Counted from the first letter of the stretch, positions 36,242 to 44,327 are shown. The stretch: 47,570 nucleotides of DNA from Clostridia bacterium (GCA_024692685.1 JAILMJ010000077.1:1-47570); one strand, 5' to 3'. Notes: generated from the letters alone by a model not told the origin. Program-made: numbers and translations.

Positions 36242-36952
36242 ATGGGCAACAAAAGAATCAAGAAAATCAATACTGCCGGTACGGTCGGCTATGTAATCTG
36301 CATACTTCTCATAATCGGCTCAATAGCCTGTATGGTCGGTGTAGCAATCGGTACGGCAGGAGCTGCGGTTGTTTCATCCGAAGATATCAATGTCAGCATT
36401 TCAACCGGCATCACAGCTGATTCAAAGGGTGATTTTTTCGGTAAGCTCAACCATTTCATAAAGATGGACGGAGTTGAGGATCTCAGTGATCTTATCACAG
36501 AGGACGGCAAAGTCTTTACACCCGATGATAAGGACATTTCCGAAATCTCGGTAAAGAAACAGGGCAACGGACTTGCCTTGAACGCAAAGTTCGGCGAAAA
36601 GAAATTCACAATGAAGCGCATCATTTTTTCCCTCACGGTTACCTTCTTTTATCTGGGCGCAATTACTGTCACTCTCTTTATGCTTAAAGCACTTATGAAA
36701 GCGCTCAAAGAATGTGACACTCCTTTTTCCGCTGATGTGGTAACCCGTATGAATACTTTTGCAAAGTGGCTTATTCCCACGACAGTTCTGCACATTTTCA
36801 ATTCAAGTGCCTGGGGCTCTGTCGGCAGTGATTCGTCTTTCAGCCTTACGTTAAATCTCGGGGTTGTTATGCTCGTGGCTGTTGTATTTCTTATCGTTTA
36901 TATTTTCAGATACGGTGCGGACCTTCAGAAAGAATCCGACGAAACTCTTTGA
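36242..36952 (+). CDS. DUF2975 membrane protein
   Basis: 236 residues. First helix near 14-36, an extracellular loop of about 90 residues, then three more helices (about 125-150, 175-195, 205-228), as in DUF2975/YoaS proteins. Cysteine-poor, no enzymatic motif. CGGAGG precedes the ATG. Seven bases plus the ribosome site separate it from the small XRE protein; this pairing is recurrent in Firmicutes and implies a membrane partner for the regulator. Confidence 0.8.
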   Translation: MGNKRIKKINTAGTVGYVICILLIIGSIACMVGVAIGTAGAAVVSSEDINVSISTGITADSKGDFFGKLNHFIKMDGVEDLSDLITEDGKVFTPDDKDISEISVKKQGNGLALNAKFGEKKFTMKRIIFSLTVTFFYLGAITVTLFMLKALMKALKECDTPFSADVVTRMNTFAKWLIPTTVLHIFNSSAWGSVGSDSSFSLTLNLGVVMLVAVVFLIVYIFRYGADLQKESDETL

Positions 36953-36963
36953 GGAGGCGCGTT

Positions 36964-37173
36964 ATGGGAAAGATAGTTCTGCGGCTTGACAGAGTGATGG
37001 CGGATAGGAAAATCAGCCTCAACGAGCTCTCTGAAAAAGTCGGAGTTGCCAATGTAAACCTTTCCAAGCTCAAAAACGGACATGTCAGCGCAATCAGGTT
37101 CTCAACCCTCGTTGCCCTGTGCGAAACGCTGAACTGCCAGCCGGGTGATATTATGGAATATAAGCCGGAATAA
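36964..37173 (+). CDS. Small XRE/YozG-type HTH regulator
   Basis: 69-residue Cro/C1-type protein that is almost only the DNA-binding domain: ISLNELSEKVGVANVNLSKLKNGH (HTH) and CETLNCQPGDIMEYKPE, the typical end of YozG-like proteins. GAGGAGG precedes ATG 36964. Second gene of the DUF2975 operon; the inverted repeats around the promoter are candidate sites for autoregulation. Confidence 0.88.
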   Translation: MGKIVLRLDRVMADRKISLNELSEKVGVANVNLSKLKNGHVSAIRFSTLVALCETLNCQPGDIMEYKPE

Positions 37174-37178
37174 CAATA

Positions 37179-37209
37179 CCGGGCTGATTTGAATCAGCCC
37201 GGATTTTTT
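37179..37209 (+). terminator. Terminator of the DUF2975/XRE operon
   Basis: Eleven-base perfect stem CCGGGCTGATT/AATCAGCCCGG, two-base loop, then ATTTTTT. Confidence 0.85.
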
Positions 37210-37381
37210 ATATAATCCTGTGAATTTGCAGCAGCCGATGTTCCTGTAAACTTCCTGCAGTGTTTTAAACACCCGGCAATTTCATGCGGATACTGTTATT
37301 AATTCGGCCGCGGAATCTCCTCGATAACGGCAGAAGATGATGACGAGAGATTTACAGACCTTCTTACCGCTGTGCCTGATT

Positions 37382-38389
37382 TCAAAAATTGTAATCCGGC
37401 CTGACGGGCTCGCCTGTTTTTGACGACTCAATAATCGAGAGGCAGACCTCAACGGTCTTTGCTCCCTCGCGAGCGTCGGTGGCGACGGGGCTGTCATTTA
37501 TTACCGCGTCGGCAAACACTTCGAATTCTCTTGCGGCGTTGTGATTGTTCACTTCTACGGTTATGAGTTCGGGCTCTTTGGTTTTGCCGTTTTCATCGGT
37601 TTCAAACAAGGTCATGGCAGGCGAAGTATTGTCGCATATCAAAGTTCCCTTGGTGCCGTAAATAACCGTGCGCATCGTGTAATCGCGCTTGCATCCGGTT
37701 GAAACAAAGACCTTGCCCGCAACATTGTCGTCAAATTTCATTACGGCAATTGTTGCGTCGTCGTATTCCACTCCGGGCAGCATTTTATGCATACCGTATG
37801 CAAAGACCTCCTGAGGGTCGCCCGCAAGCCAACGGAGAAGGTCAACCGCGTGGCAGCCGCCGCCGATAACACCGTGACGAAGGGGATCCGACCTCCATGT
37901 ACTCACAAGGTCCATATAGTCATGGGCATATTCGCTTTCGGCAAAGTATATTTCGCCTATCGCTCCCGAGTCGATAATCTCCTTGGCTTTTTCAAAAGCC
38001 GGAGTAAAGCGGCAAATCTGCCCTACCATAAATTTGCCCGTCGAAGCGTCTGCGGCTTTTATGATTTCAGTTACATCTGCACGGGTGAGTGCCAGCGGTT
38101 TTTCACACAGAACGTTTTTGCCTGCTCGCAGCAGATCGCAGGATATTTTTTTATGCATCTGGTCCGGAACGGCAACTGTGACGATGTCAATACTCTCATC
38201 GTTGACTATATCCATATAGTCGGTGTGCCACTTCTGCGAATCAATTGAATATCTCTCACCGGCAAAGCGGAGATTATCTACGTCGCAGTCGCATATGGCG
38301 GCTATTTCCGCTCCGTAACTTATGGCGCCCTCGATATGTGACATACCGAATTTCATGCCGATATTTGCAACTTTAAGATTATTTTTCAA
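37382..38389 (-). CDS. Gfo/Idh/MocA family oxidoreductase
   Basis: 335-residue NAD(P)-dependent sugar or polyol dehydrogenase-like protein. Rossmann start VANIGMKFGMSHIEGA, the family EKPLALT motif with the conserved Lys, and the catalytic-region GGGCHAVDLLRWL with His. Monocistronic-looking; neighbours give no substrate. A weak AGGA precedes the ATG. The first glycine motif (GMKFGMSH) is less regular than the usual GxGxxG. Confidence 0.88.
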   Translation of the reverse strand: MKNNLKVANIGMKFGMSHIEGAISYGAEIAAICDCDVDNLRFAGERYSIDSQKWHTDYMDIVNDESIDIVTVAVPDQMHKKISCDLLRAGKNVLCEKPLALTRADVTEIIKAADASTGKFMVGQICRFTPAFEKAKEIIDSGAIGEIYFAESEYAHDYMDLVSTWRSDPLRHGVIGGGCHAVDLLRWLAGDPQEVFAYGMHKMLPGVEYDDATIAVMKFDDNVAGKVFVSTGCKRDYTMRTVIYGTKGTLICDNTSPAMTLFETDENGKTKEPELITVEVNNHNAAREFEVFADAVINDSPVATDAREGAKTVEVCLSIIESSKTGEPVRPDYNF

Positions 38390-38568
38390 TTCCTGTTCAT
38401 CTCCGTTTGATGATTTGTGCGCAATGCACGCATACCGGTATTATGTTTTTATCAATCTTACTTCTATCATGGTCCCGAGGCAATTCTCAAGAATCAGTCT
38501 CATTTATTTCCCGTTTGCGCCTGTACTGTTGTTTGTTTGCGAAAGAAAGCAAGACCGACTGCTGATTA

Positions 38569-38901
38569 TCAGTCTGTGACTATGGATTTTCTTTTGCCGT
38601 TTTTGTTTGTCGGGTATTCTCTCAGGCGGATGACGTAGTCAAGGTTAACCACAGTTTCCTTGCCGTTTTTTTCCAACACAACCGCGTTGTCCGCAACTTC
38701 TTTTATAACTCCGTCATAACTGCCGGATGCGACTGTATTTATCAGCACATCTTTTCCGATTAATCTTTCAGCAAATTTTTGCATTTCGAGGTCTCCTTTT
38801 TGCTTTTTTATTTTTGCTTCAATAAATTTTGCCGTTTGTTTTCTGTCATTTCTCAGCAGCATAATAATAATGAACAGAAAAAACCAAGGGAAATAGTACA
38901 T
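38569..38901 (-). CDS. DUF6897-like small membrane protein
   Basis: 110 residues: one N-terminal membrane helix (MYYFPWFFLFIIIMLL), a basic linker, then a small beta domain (about 45-110) with LIGKDVLINTVASG and the strongly conserved VVNLDYVIRLREYPTNKNGKRKS ending of clostridial DUF6897 proteins. Architecture resembles YajC (helix plus basic linker plus small barrel). ATG 38901 is at proper distance from AAGGAG; the ATG two codons earlier is too close. Function unknown. Confidence 0.7.
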   Translation of the reverse strand: MYYFPWFFLFIIIMLLRNDRKQTAKFIEAKIKKQKGDLEMQKFAERLIGKDVLINTVASGSYDGVIKEVADNAVVLEKNGKETVVNLDYVIRLREYPTNKNGKRKSIVTD

Positions 38902-39137
38902 AAGCATTCTCCTTTATGATACTATTATACCTGAAAAATAATAAAAAAACAATATGCAGGCACCTATTATCAGAACTTGCAATTATTTGCGGATTTCATT
39001 ATTATTGAGGCGTAAAGCGCTTATCGGGAAATAATTCAGAATCGGAAAGATTTGTGTGAGAATACGGCGGTGACAGTTTACGGTAATGATATTTATAAAT
39101 TCAACTGATGGTTGATATTTTTTCAAGAATCAGGTTA

Positions 39138-39166
39138 TTGTGAAAAACCGGCTGATAGATTATGAT
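39138..39166 (+). promoter_or_regulatory. Possible promoter of the XRE-TPR gene
   Basis: TTGTGA (39138-39143), 17-base spacer, TATGAT (39161-39166). I see nothing else supportable in the gap 38902-39206. Confidence 0.4.
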
Positions 39167-39206
39167 TAAGTCAGACGGTACCGCCAATACAATCCGAGGT
39201 GATAAA

Positions 39207-40331
39207 ATGAATACTTATTTCAGCGAAAATATTAAAAGGCTCCGCAAAGAACGCGATTTGACACAGGAGGCGCTTGCTGATTTTCTCGGGGTTTCTTTTC
39301 AGGCAGTCAGCAAATGGGAACGGGGAGAAAGCTACCCCGATATAGAATTGCTGCCGGTGATTGCGGGTTTCTTCTCTGTTTCAACCGATGATCTGCTCGG
39401 AGTCGACAAAGCGAAAAATGAGGAGGATATTCTCGCCTTCATCGATAAGTTTGATAACGGCAAATATAAAGGCAGCGAGGGTTCACTGTCATTTATGAAA
39501 GACGCTTATCGGAAATATCCTTCAGATTTCCGCATTCTTGTGCGTTATATGCATTCGCTTATCAATGATAATGTTGACGCGGGCGATTACCTGAAAAACA
39601 AGAAAGAAATATTTGCAATTTATGACAGGATACAGGATTACTGCACCAATGACAGAATAAGAATGTATGCCAAAAACCTGCTGATTCATTATTACAAACC
39701 ATTGAGTATGGTTGAAAACAGCGGAGTCAGCGCTCAGGATATGTATAACCTGATTGAGGAGATGCCTGCAATTTCCCATTCAAGAGAATACCTGATGAGT
39801 TATATGCCGATGGATATTGAAAAAGTTAAAAATGGCTGTCAGAAACTGTTTGACAGTCTGATGTATTATTTTGACAACGCCGTTTCGCATTTTTCGCGCA
39901 GCTATATGTTAACGGGCGTTGAACCTACCGAAGAGCAAATTCAGGAAGCTGTTGAAGCGCTGGAACTGATGGTAAAAATATTTGACCTTGTTTATACAGA
40001 CGGAAACTACGGCAAATGCTGGCGTGTGGCAATTTATAATTACGGTTATCTCGGGCAGTATTATCACCGGCTCGGCGACGATAAAAAAGCGATTGAGAAT
40101 CTGAAAAAATGCGCTGAGCTCGCAAAATTTTTTGATACAATGCCCGATGTTACGGAACGCACCGCATTATTGTTTAAGGGCACAACCGTAAATAAACAGG
40201 AGGATGTCGCCGTTTATCTTGACACAAGCGTTTGCGCGCAGATGACGCATCATATGCTCGATAATTACCCTCTTTCAGATGAGTTCAAAGCGAGGCCGGA
40301 ATTTCAAGAAATATTAAATATAATGAAATAA
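39207..40331 (+). CDS. XRE-family regulator with C-terminal TPR-like region
   Basis: 374 residues. N-terminal HTH (NIKRLRKERDLTQEALADFLGVSFQAVSKWERG, residues 8-40) of the Xre type, then a long helical region with tetratricopeptide-like pairs (e.g. YNYGYLGQYYHRLGDDKKAIENLKKC near residue 275-300). Such fusions often sense peptides or partner proteins. ATG 39207 follows GAGGTGATAAA; the in-frame ATG at 39162 sits on the -10. No target gene is evident nearby. Confidence 0.87.
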   Translation: MNTYFSENIKRLRKERDLTQEALADFLGVSFQAVSKWERGESYPDIELLPVIAGFFSVSTDDLLGVDKAKNEEDILAFIDKFDNGKYKGSEGSLSFMKDAYRKYPSDFRILVRYMHSLINDNVDAGDYLKNKKEIFAIYDRIQDYCTNDRIRMYAKNLLIHYYKPLSMVENSGVSAQDMYNLIEEMPAISHSREYLMSYMPMDIEKVKNGCQKLFDSLMYYFDNAVSHFSRSYMLTGVEPTEEQIQEAVEALELMVKIFDLVYTDGNYGKCWRVAIYNYGYLGQYYHRLGDDKKAIENLKKCAELAKFFDTMPDVTERTALLFKGTTVNKQEDVAVYLDTSVCAQMTHHMLDNYPLSDEFKARPEFQEILNIMK

Positions 40332-40390
40332 CAACATCAAATTTTAAGATGCTGTTTTTCATTTACAGAAAAATAATATTGATATCAATG

Positions 40391-40422
40391 AAAAGAGCAC
40401 CTGCGTAAACAGGTGCTCTTTT
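40391..40422. terminator. Bidirectional terminator
   Basis: Thirteen-base perfect stem AAAAGAGCACCTG/CAGGTGCTCTTTT with six-base loop. Confidence 0.85.
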
Positions 40423-40495
40423 CCGGCAGTTTAACGCAATTATGATACAATGCATACCATTGCTGTAAGGGCGGATTTTTGGCGATGGGGTGCAA

Positions 40496-40534
40496 AAAGA
40501 AAAGAACTCCGATTGTATCAAAATCAGAGTTCTT
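40496..40534 (-). terminator. Terminator after the tRNA-Thr-linked structured element
   Basis: Stem AAGAACTCCGATT/AATCAGAGTTCTT (one mismatch), followed on the minus strand by TTCTTTTT. It begins four bases after the CCA-like end at 40538. Confidence 0.75.
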
Positions 40535-40537
40535 CTA

Positions 40538-40562
40538 TGGAGCTACCGGTCGGACTCGAACC
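40538..40562 (-). repeat. Direct repeat of the tRNA-Thr 3' end (copy 2)
   Basis: Same orientation as the last 25 bases of tRNA-Thr (40760-40784); one mismatch at position 10. The copies are 222 bases apart. Confidence 0.9.
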
Positions 40563-40708
40563 TCGTCGTCGCGGGCTCCGTATCGTTCGCCTCCGCGCCC
40601 TGTTGTCCTCTTTCGCGCGAAGTCTCATTCACTCCACCGCTCCTCCTCTCCCCCAAAAGCCTGTTGGCTTTTCGGGGATCCCGTTTATTATCAGGCCGCC
40701 GTTTCTCG
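40538..40708 (-). ncRNA. Candidate structured RNA with a tRNA-Thr-like 3' end
   Basis: On the minus strand a G+C-rich stretch carries a hairpin CCCCGAAAAGCC/GGCTTTTGGGGG (loop AACA; about 40646-40676), further pairable CGCGG/CCGCG blocks, and ends with 25 bases (40538-40562) identical in 24 positions to the last 25 of tRNA-Thr, including CCA, then a terminator. A possible promoter (TTGTTG, 16 bases, TATAAT at 40715-40742) overlaps the tRNA terminator. The T-stem does not pair (only two pairs), so it is not a functional tRNA. Alternatives: a degenerated tRNA copy, or attachment-site duplication left by an integrated element. Confidence 0.4.
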
Positions 40709-40724
40709 TTCGTTATTATATTTT

Positions 40725-40759
40725 AAAACACCGAAGCAACAAAAGCTGCTTCGGTGTTT
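40725..40759 (-). terminator. Terminator of tRNA-Thr
   Basis: Stem AAAACACCGAAGCA/TGCTTCGGTGTTTT (14 bases) abutting the tRNA CCA end, T-rich on the minus strand. Confidence 0.85.
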
Positions 40760-40835
40760 TGGAGCTACTGGTCGGACTCGAACCGACGGCCTGCGCATTA
40801 CGAATGCGCTGCTCTACCAACTGAGCCACAGTAGC
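40760..40835 (-). tRNA. tRNA-Thr (anticodon CGT)
   Basis: 76 bases including encoded CCA. Acceptor GCTACTG/CAGTAGC, D-arm GGCTCAGTTGGTAGAGC, anticodon stem GCGCA/TGCGC with loop TTCGTAA, T-arm GTCGGTTCGAGTCCGAC. Complete and likely functional. Confidence 0.97.
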
Positions 40836-40845
40836 AAGTGAGCGT

Positions 40846-40874
40846 ATTATACTTCATTTATTCTCCTTTTTCAA
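40846..40874 (-). promoter_or_regulatory. Promoter of tRNA-Thr
   Basis: Minus strand TTGAAA (40869-40874), 17-base spacer, TATAAT (40846-40851). Confidence 0.8.
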
Positions 40875-40924
40875 GTGCTTTTTTCCAAAATTCGGTGTTT
40901 TTCGGACGCAGTGTTAAAATTTTG

Positions 40925-40939
40925 TTAACAATATTGTAA
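40925..40939. promoter_or_regulatory. TTAACAATATTGTAA palindromic element
   Basis: Contains the perfect palindrome ACAATATTGT; third member of the set at 23424 and 32714, upstream of the lipoprotein gene. Confidence 0.45.
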
Positions 40940-40971
40940 AACTATGGTCTATAATATTTAAGAAATCCTAC

Positions 40972-41000
40972 TTGATTTCAATTTTGGAAAACTGTATTCT
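40972..41000 (+). promoter_or_regulatory. Promoter of the lipoprotein gene
   Basis: TTGATT (40972-40977), 17-base spacer, TATTCT (40995-41000). A second TATAAT near 40950 lacks a good -35 and would put the palindrome at about -35. Confidence 0.55.
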
Positions 41001-41053
41001 ATTATTGTACAGATGAGATGTCTGTTATTACTGAACAAGGAGTTGCAGTATCA

Positions 41054-42067
41054 ATGGGAATCAAAAATATTTCTGCGCTGGTTTTGGTTTTTGCGCTTGT
41101 ATTTGCCTTATGCGCCTGCCGCAAACTTGACGGCAGTGTTGACATCGGCGACGGCGCCTATGCTGTTGACGAAAACGGTGTAACCAGAAACGTTGAGACT
41201 ACACTGAATGATAAAAACGAGGTTGAATATTTCTATACCGACGGAGAGGGCAATTCGGTTACCGTTGAATCGAAAGAAATTCATACAACAACCGCAAAGG
41301 CCGAGCTTTCGCTTACTCCCGAGCAGGAATCTTTTGTTGAAATATTCAACAATCCCGATGAGTTTGAACAGTATACCGAGGCCGCTCCCGAGGTGACCCT
41401 TGAGATGTCGGATGACATTATTCCTGTTGATGATCTCGAAAAGGCACAGGTTGAGCTTGACTCAAACGGCGAACCCGTACGGCCTGCGAGAAATATCCTC
41501 TCAGGTGAAAAGTTTACGCTTAAAATGAACGTAATCAATACCACTGCGGATAACGGCACTCAAAGTATTCCCGTTTACCTTGCCTGCGACGGAGACAAGA
41601 TATATATTGATACCCAGGCGCCGGTTGATGAAGGCTCATCAATGCACCTCACTTTGATAAAGGATGATAAAAAAGCCTCGTTCTACCTTCCCGGTATGAA
41701 GGTTTATATGGAGGCTCCTCTTGAGTCCGCAGAGGGTGTTGAGGATCAGTTCAACATCAATTCTGTTACCGAGGATAACGGCGAATATGTTGAAACCGTT
41801 AACTATACAGATGAAAACGGTGATGTTTATGAGGTTGACGTATATAAAGACGGCACTTCCGAGACTCGTATTTTCTATCTCGGCGATGAGATAAGGCGTG
41901 CCGAAACCACGGATTCCTCAACCGGTGATTCCACAATCTGGGAGTTCACGGAGTGTTCTGCAGATGTTGATAAGAGTGTCTTCAATCCCCCGACAGGTTA
42001 CCTCAATGTTACCGATATTATGACGGGAGACTACATTTCCGCCGATCTTTTCCCGGCTCTCAACTGA
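41054..42067 (+). CDS. Predicted lipoprotein of unknown function
   Basis: 337 residues. Signal peptide with lipobox LCAC (Cys about residue 22), a flexible acidic region with DENG/DGEG steps, then a beta-rich domain from about residue 145 (PARNILSGEKFTLKMNV ... VDKSVFNPPTGY), resembling LolA/LppX-like or DUF4412-type barrels found in outer-surface lipoproteins; that resemblance is only by pattern. AAGGAG lies eleven bases before ATG 41054. Two bases separate its stop from the SDR start. Confidence 0.75.
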   Translation: MGIKNISALVLVFALVFALCACRKLDGSVDIGDGAYAVDENGVTRNVETTLNDKNEVEYFYTDGEGNSVTVESKEIHTTTAKAELSLTPEQESFVEIFNNPDEFEQYTEAAPEVTLEMSDDIIPVDDLEKAQVELDSNGEPVRPARNILSGEKFTLKMNVINTTADNGTQSIPVYLACDGDKIYIDTQAPVDEGSSMHLTLIKDDKKASFYLPGMKVYMEAPLESAEGVEDQFNINSVTEDNGEYVETVNYTDENGDVYEVDVYKDGTSETRIFYLGDEIRRAETTDSSTGDSTIWEFTECSADVDKSVFNPPTGYLNVTDIMTGDYISADLFPALN

Positions 42068-42069
42068 TA

Positions 42070-42801
42070 ATGGCAAAGTCGGTTTTTATAACCGGTGTAT
42101 CCGGAGGCATAGGTAAAGCAGTTGCGCTCAGACTGGCGCGGGACGGATATTCCGTAGCCGGTGTTTACAACAGGAATGTAAGCGGCGCGGAGGAGCTCGG
42201 AGCTCAGCTTAAAAAAGCCGGTGCGGTATTCAGACTCTATGAGGCAGACCTTGCCGAGCCGGATGCCGCCCAAGCTGTATTCATGCAGGCTGAGAAAGAT
42301 TCCGGCGGGTTTTACGCCGTAATTAACTGTGCAGGTGTTGCTCTCAGCAAGCTGACCCAGGATGTAACCGCCGATGAATACAACCGTGTTTTCAATGTCA
42401 ATTTCGGCAGCGTTTTCAATATATGCAGGCTTGCTCTTCCGTATATGATTAAAGAGCAGAGAGGAAAAATTATCAATATTTCCTCAATTTGGGGCGTAAA
42501 AGGCGCTTCGTGTGAGACTCTGTATTCGGCGTCGAAAGCTGCCGTAATCGGTTTCACCAAGGCGCTGGCAAGGGAAGTTGCGCCGAGCAATATTCAGGTT
42601 AACTGTATAGCCCCGGGAGTGATTGACACAGCAATGAATAATCACCTCTCAGATCGTGAAAAGGCTGAACTTGCCGCAGAAATACCCGCAGGCAGGTTCG
42701 GAAAACCCGATGAAATAGCCGGGCTGGTTTCCTTCCTCGCAGGTGACAATTCATCGTATATCACAGCTCAGGTAATAACCGCTGACGGCGGATTAATATG
42801 A
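42070..42801 (+). CDS. FabG-like SDR; possible EF-P 5-aminopentanone reductase
   Basis: 243-residue NAD(P)H-dependent short-chain dehydrogenase. TGVSGGIG cofactor loop, NCAGV, catalytic Ser in INISSIW, Y152 and K156 in YSASK, and the ADGGLI end. Sequence alone fits 3-oxoacyl-ACP reductase, or the YmfI group, which in Bacillus subtilis reduces 5-aminopentanone on EF-P Lys32. The EF-P in this window has the matching loop. No fatty-acid genes adjoin. Translation probably depends on the lipoprotein gene, since no strong ribosome site is visible. Confidence 0.88.
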   Translation: MAKSVFITGVSGGIGKAVALRLARDGYSVAGVYNRNVSGAEELGAQLKKAGAVFRLYEADLAEPDAAQAVFMQAEKDSGGFYAVINCAGVALSKLTQDVTADEYNRVFNVNFGSVFNICRLALPYMIKEQRGKIINISSIWGVKGASCETLYSASKAAVIGFTKALAREVAPSNIQVNCIAPGVIDTAMNNHLSDREKAELAAEIPAGRFGKPDEIAGLVSFLAGDNSSYITAQVITADGGLI

Positions 42802-42804
42802 GAA

Positions 42805-42834
42805 AAAACTCCGTAATTGATTTTACGGAGTTTT
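42805..42834. terminator. Terminator after the SDR gene
   Basis: Twelve-base perfect stem AAAACTCCGTAA/TTACGGAGTTTT with six-base loop. Confidence 0.8.
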
Positions 42835-42862
42835 AAGTTTATAATAGCTTTAGGTGATGTTT

Positions 42863-43555
42863 ATGCCGGATGTAAAATATCCTCACGCGGACCACAGAAA
42901 GAGAATGAGGGCCGCTTTTCTGAAAACAGATATCGATTCCGTTCCCGACAGAAGTATGCTTGAAATGCTTCTTTTCTACGCGGTTCCGAGGAAAGATACC
43001 GCCCCGATTGCCGACAGACTTATGGAAAAGTACGGTTCTGTTAAAAATGTGCTTGACGCCCCTTATGAAGAGCTGAAAAACATTGAGGGGATGGGTGAAA
43101 GTTCCGCCCTTATGATGAGTATTCTTTCGGCTCTCGGCAGAAGGCTTTCCGCCGGCGGCGAAGCAAGGCCCGTCAAGGGGAATGAGGAGACCGTCGACGC
43201 GATTGAGAAGAAACTCAGAAACGCGCCGAATGAGATTTTTACCGTCATCTGCTGCGACGCGTTCGGCAGAGTGATTGCTTTCAGGGAAGTGGGAGAGGGC
43301 AGTCCGAGCGAGGTGGCGGTTGACAAAAGAAAGATACTTGAAACGGCGTTTGAATTTGATGCCGATTCCGTCATTCTTGTCCACAACCATCCGGGAGGAG
43401 ATGCCGCACCTTCAAAAGCGGACATTACGCTCACACGGGAAGCGGCCGCACTGCTTGCCCAGACAGGCATAAAACTTACCGATCATATCATAGTGGGCAA
43501 AGATTCCCGCCTTTCGCTCGCATCAACCGCCAATTTTTCATCGCTTTTTGATTAA
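42863..43555 (+). CDS. radC: RadC-like JAB-domain protein
   Basis: 230 residues: an N-terminal helix-hairpin-helix region (LKNIEGMGESSALMM, about 70-85) and a C-terminal JAB/MPN-like metalloprotease fold with the zinc motif VHNHPGGDAAPSKAD (HxH...D) and upstream Glu. Its cellular role is unclear; a DNA-repair role from the historical name is doubtful. AGGTGA sets ATG 42863; GTG 42854 and ATG 42857 overlap that site. Confidence 0.9.
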   Translation: MPDVKYPHADHRKRMRAAFLKTDIDSVPDRSMLEMLLFYAVPRKDTAPIADRLMEKYGSVKNVLDAPYEELKNIEGMGESSALMMSILSALGRRLSAGGEARPVKGNEETVDAIEKKLRNAPNEIFTVICCDAFGRVIAFREVGEGSPSEVAVDKRKILETAFEFDADSVILVHNHPGGDAAPSKADITLTREAAALLAQTGIKLTDHIIVGKDSRLSLASTANFSSLFD

Positions 43556-43559
43556 GGAA

Positions 43560-43589
43560 AAGAGACTGTACGTGTGAATACAGTCTCTT
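43560..43589. terminator. Bidirectional terminator
   Basis: Eleven-base perfect stem AAGAGACTGTA/TACAGTCTCTT with eight-base loop between radC and the ohrR end. Confidence 0.85.
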
Positions 43590-43594
43590 ATCTT

Positions 43595-44050
43595 TTATTT
43601 TTCTTCACCGTTACCGGCATCCCTTATGTTGTCAAGAAGTTTATAAAGCAGAGTGTAAAGAACAACCGTATCATTATGGCTCAGAGCCGTGCACCGCATC
43701 AGTTTTTCGGGTATTTCGCTTGCGCTTTCCCTGAGGTTGTTGCCCTCAATGGTGATTTCAACAATGACGATTCTTTCGTCTTCCGGTAACCTGTGCCTTG
43801 AGATATATCCCTTCTTTTCAAGGCTTTTCAATACGGGGGACAGGGTTCCGCTGTCAAGGTAAAGCTTTGCACCGAGTTCCTTGACGCTTATCCGTTTTTC
43901 TTCCCAGAGCACCATCATGGTTATATATTGAGTATAAGTGAGGTTGAGGGCAGTCAGATAAGGATAGTATAGCTTAACTATCTCTTTTGATGCGGCATAG
44001 AGAGGGAAACAAAGCTGGTTCTTGATTTTCAGAGATTCATAATTTCCCAT
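43595..44050 (-). CDS. ohrR: OhrR-type MarR regulator (organic peroxide sensor)
   Basis: 151-residue winged-helix repressor. NQLCFPLYAASKEIVKLYYPYL matches the OhrR N-terminus with the reactive Cys14 (Cys15 in B. subtilis OhrR), the partner Tyr residues are present, and the DNA-binding helix LYLDSGTLSPVLKSLEKKGYI with wing EDERIV follows. Oxidation of the Cys by organic hydroperoxides releases DNA. GAGGAG precedes the ATG. Last gene of the gpx-TSCPD-ohrR operon, which it probably represses. Confidence 0.9.
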   Translation of the reverse strand: MGNYESLKIKNQLCFPLYAASKEIVKLYYPYLTALNLTYTQYITMMVLWEEKRISVKELGAKLYLDSGTLSPVLKSLEKKGYISRHRLPEDERIVIVEITIEGNNLRESASEIPEKLMRCTALSHNDTVVLYTLLYKLLDNIRDAGNGEEK

Positions 44051-44060
44051 TTTTTACTCC

Positions 44061-44327
44061 TCAGGATAACTGTGCCTTTTCTTCGTCTGCCGCTTTTCTG
44101 ACCGCTTTAGCAAGCTGGTCCGCGCAGGATGTCGGCTTAAAGCCGCAGGTGTTGCCGAGAAGAACTTCCTCTATTTTGTCGGCGGTCTGACCGTCAACAA
44201 GTTTTGATATTGCCTTCAGGTTCCCGTTACAGCCGCCGTAAAATTTAACGTTGCTGATTATGTTTTTGTCTATATCAAACTCTATCATCTGCGAGCATAC
44301 GCCCTGTGTTTTGTATGTGTAATGCAT
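44061..44327 (-). CDS. TIGR03905-type TSCPD protein
   Basis: 88-residue small protein with Cys-rich motifs: CSQMIEFDID, FYGGCNGNLKAI, and the name-giving block CGFKPTSCADQLAKAV (TSCPD with Pro replaced by Ala). Related domains occur at the ends of some ribonucleotide reductases. Function unknown; its place between a peroxidase and OhrR suggests a thiol- or peroxide-related task. Start overlaps the gpx stop by one base. Confidence 0.85.
   Translation of the reverse strand: MHYTYKTQGVCSQMIEFDIDKNIISNVKFYGGCNGNLKAISKLVDGQTADKIEEVLLGNTCGFKPTSCADQLAKAVRKAADEEKAQLS

Noticed and set aside
40343..40372. Weak hairpin directly after the XRE-TPR gene
   Set aside because: Only a few pairs with a mismatch; the strong hairpin at 40391 is the better terminator.
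40450..40841. Overlapping plus-strand frames of 78-124 codons
   Set aside because: They are antisense to tRNA-Thr and the linked structured element; the VGLEPTACALRMRCSTN and GATGRTRTDGLRITNALL strings are the usual false proteins read from tRNA complement.
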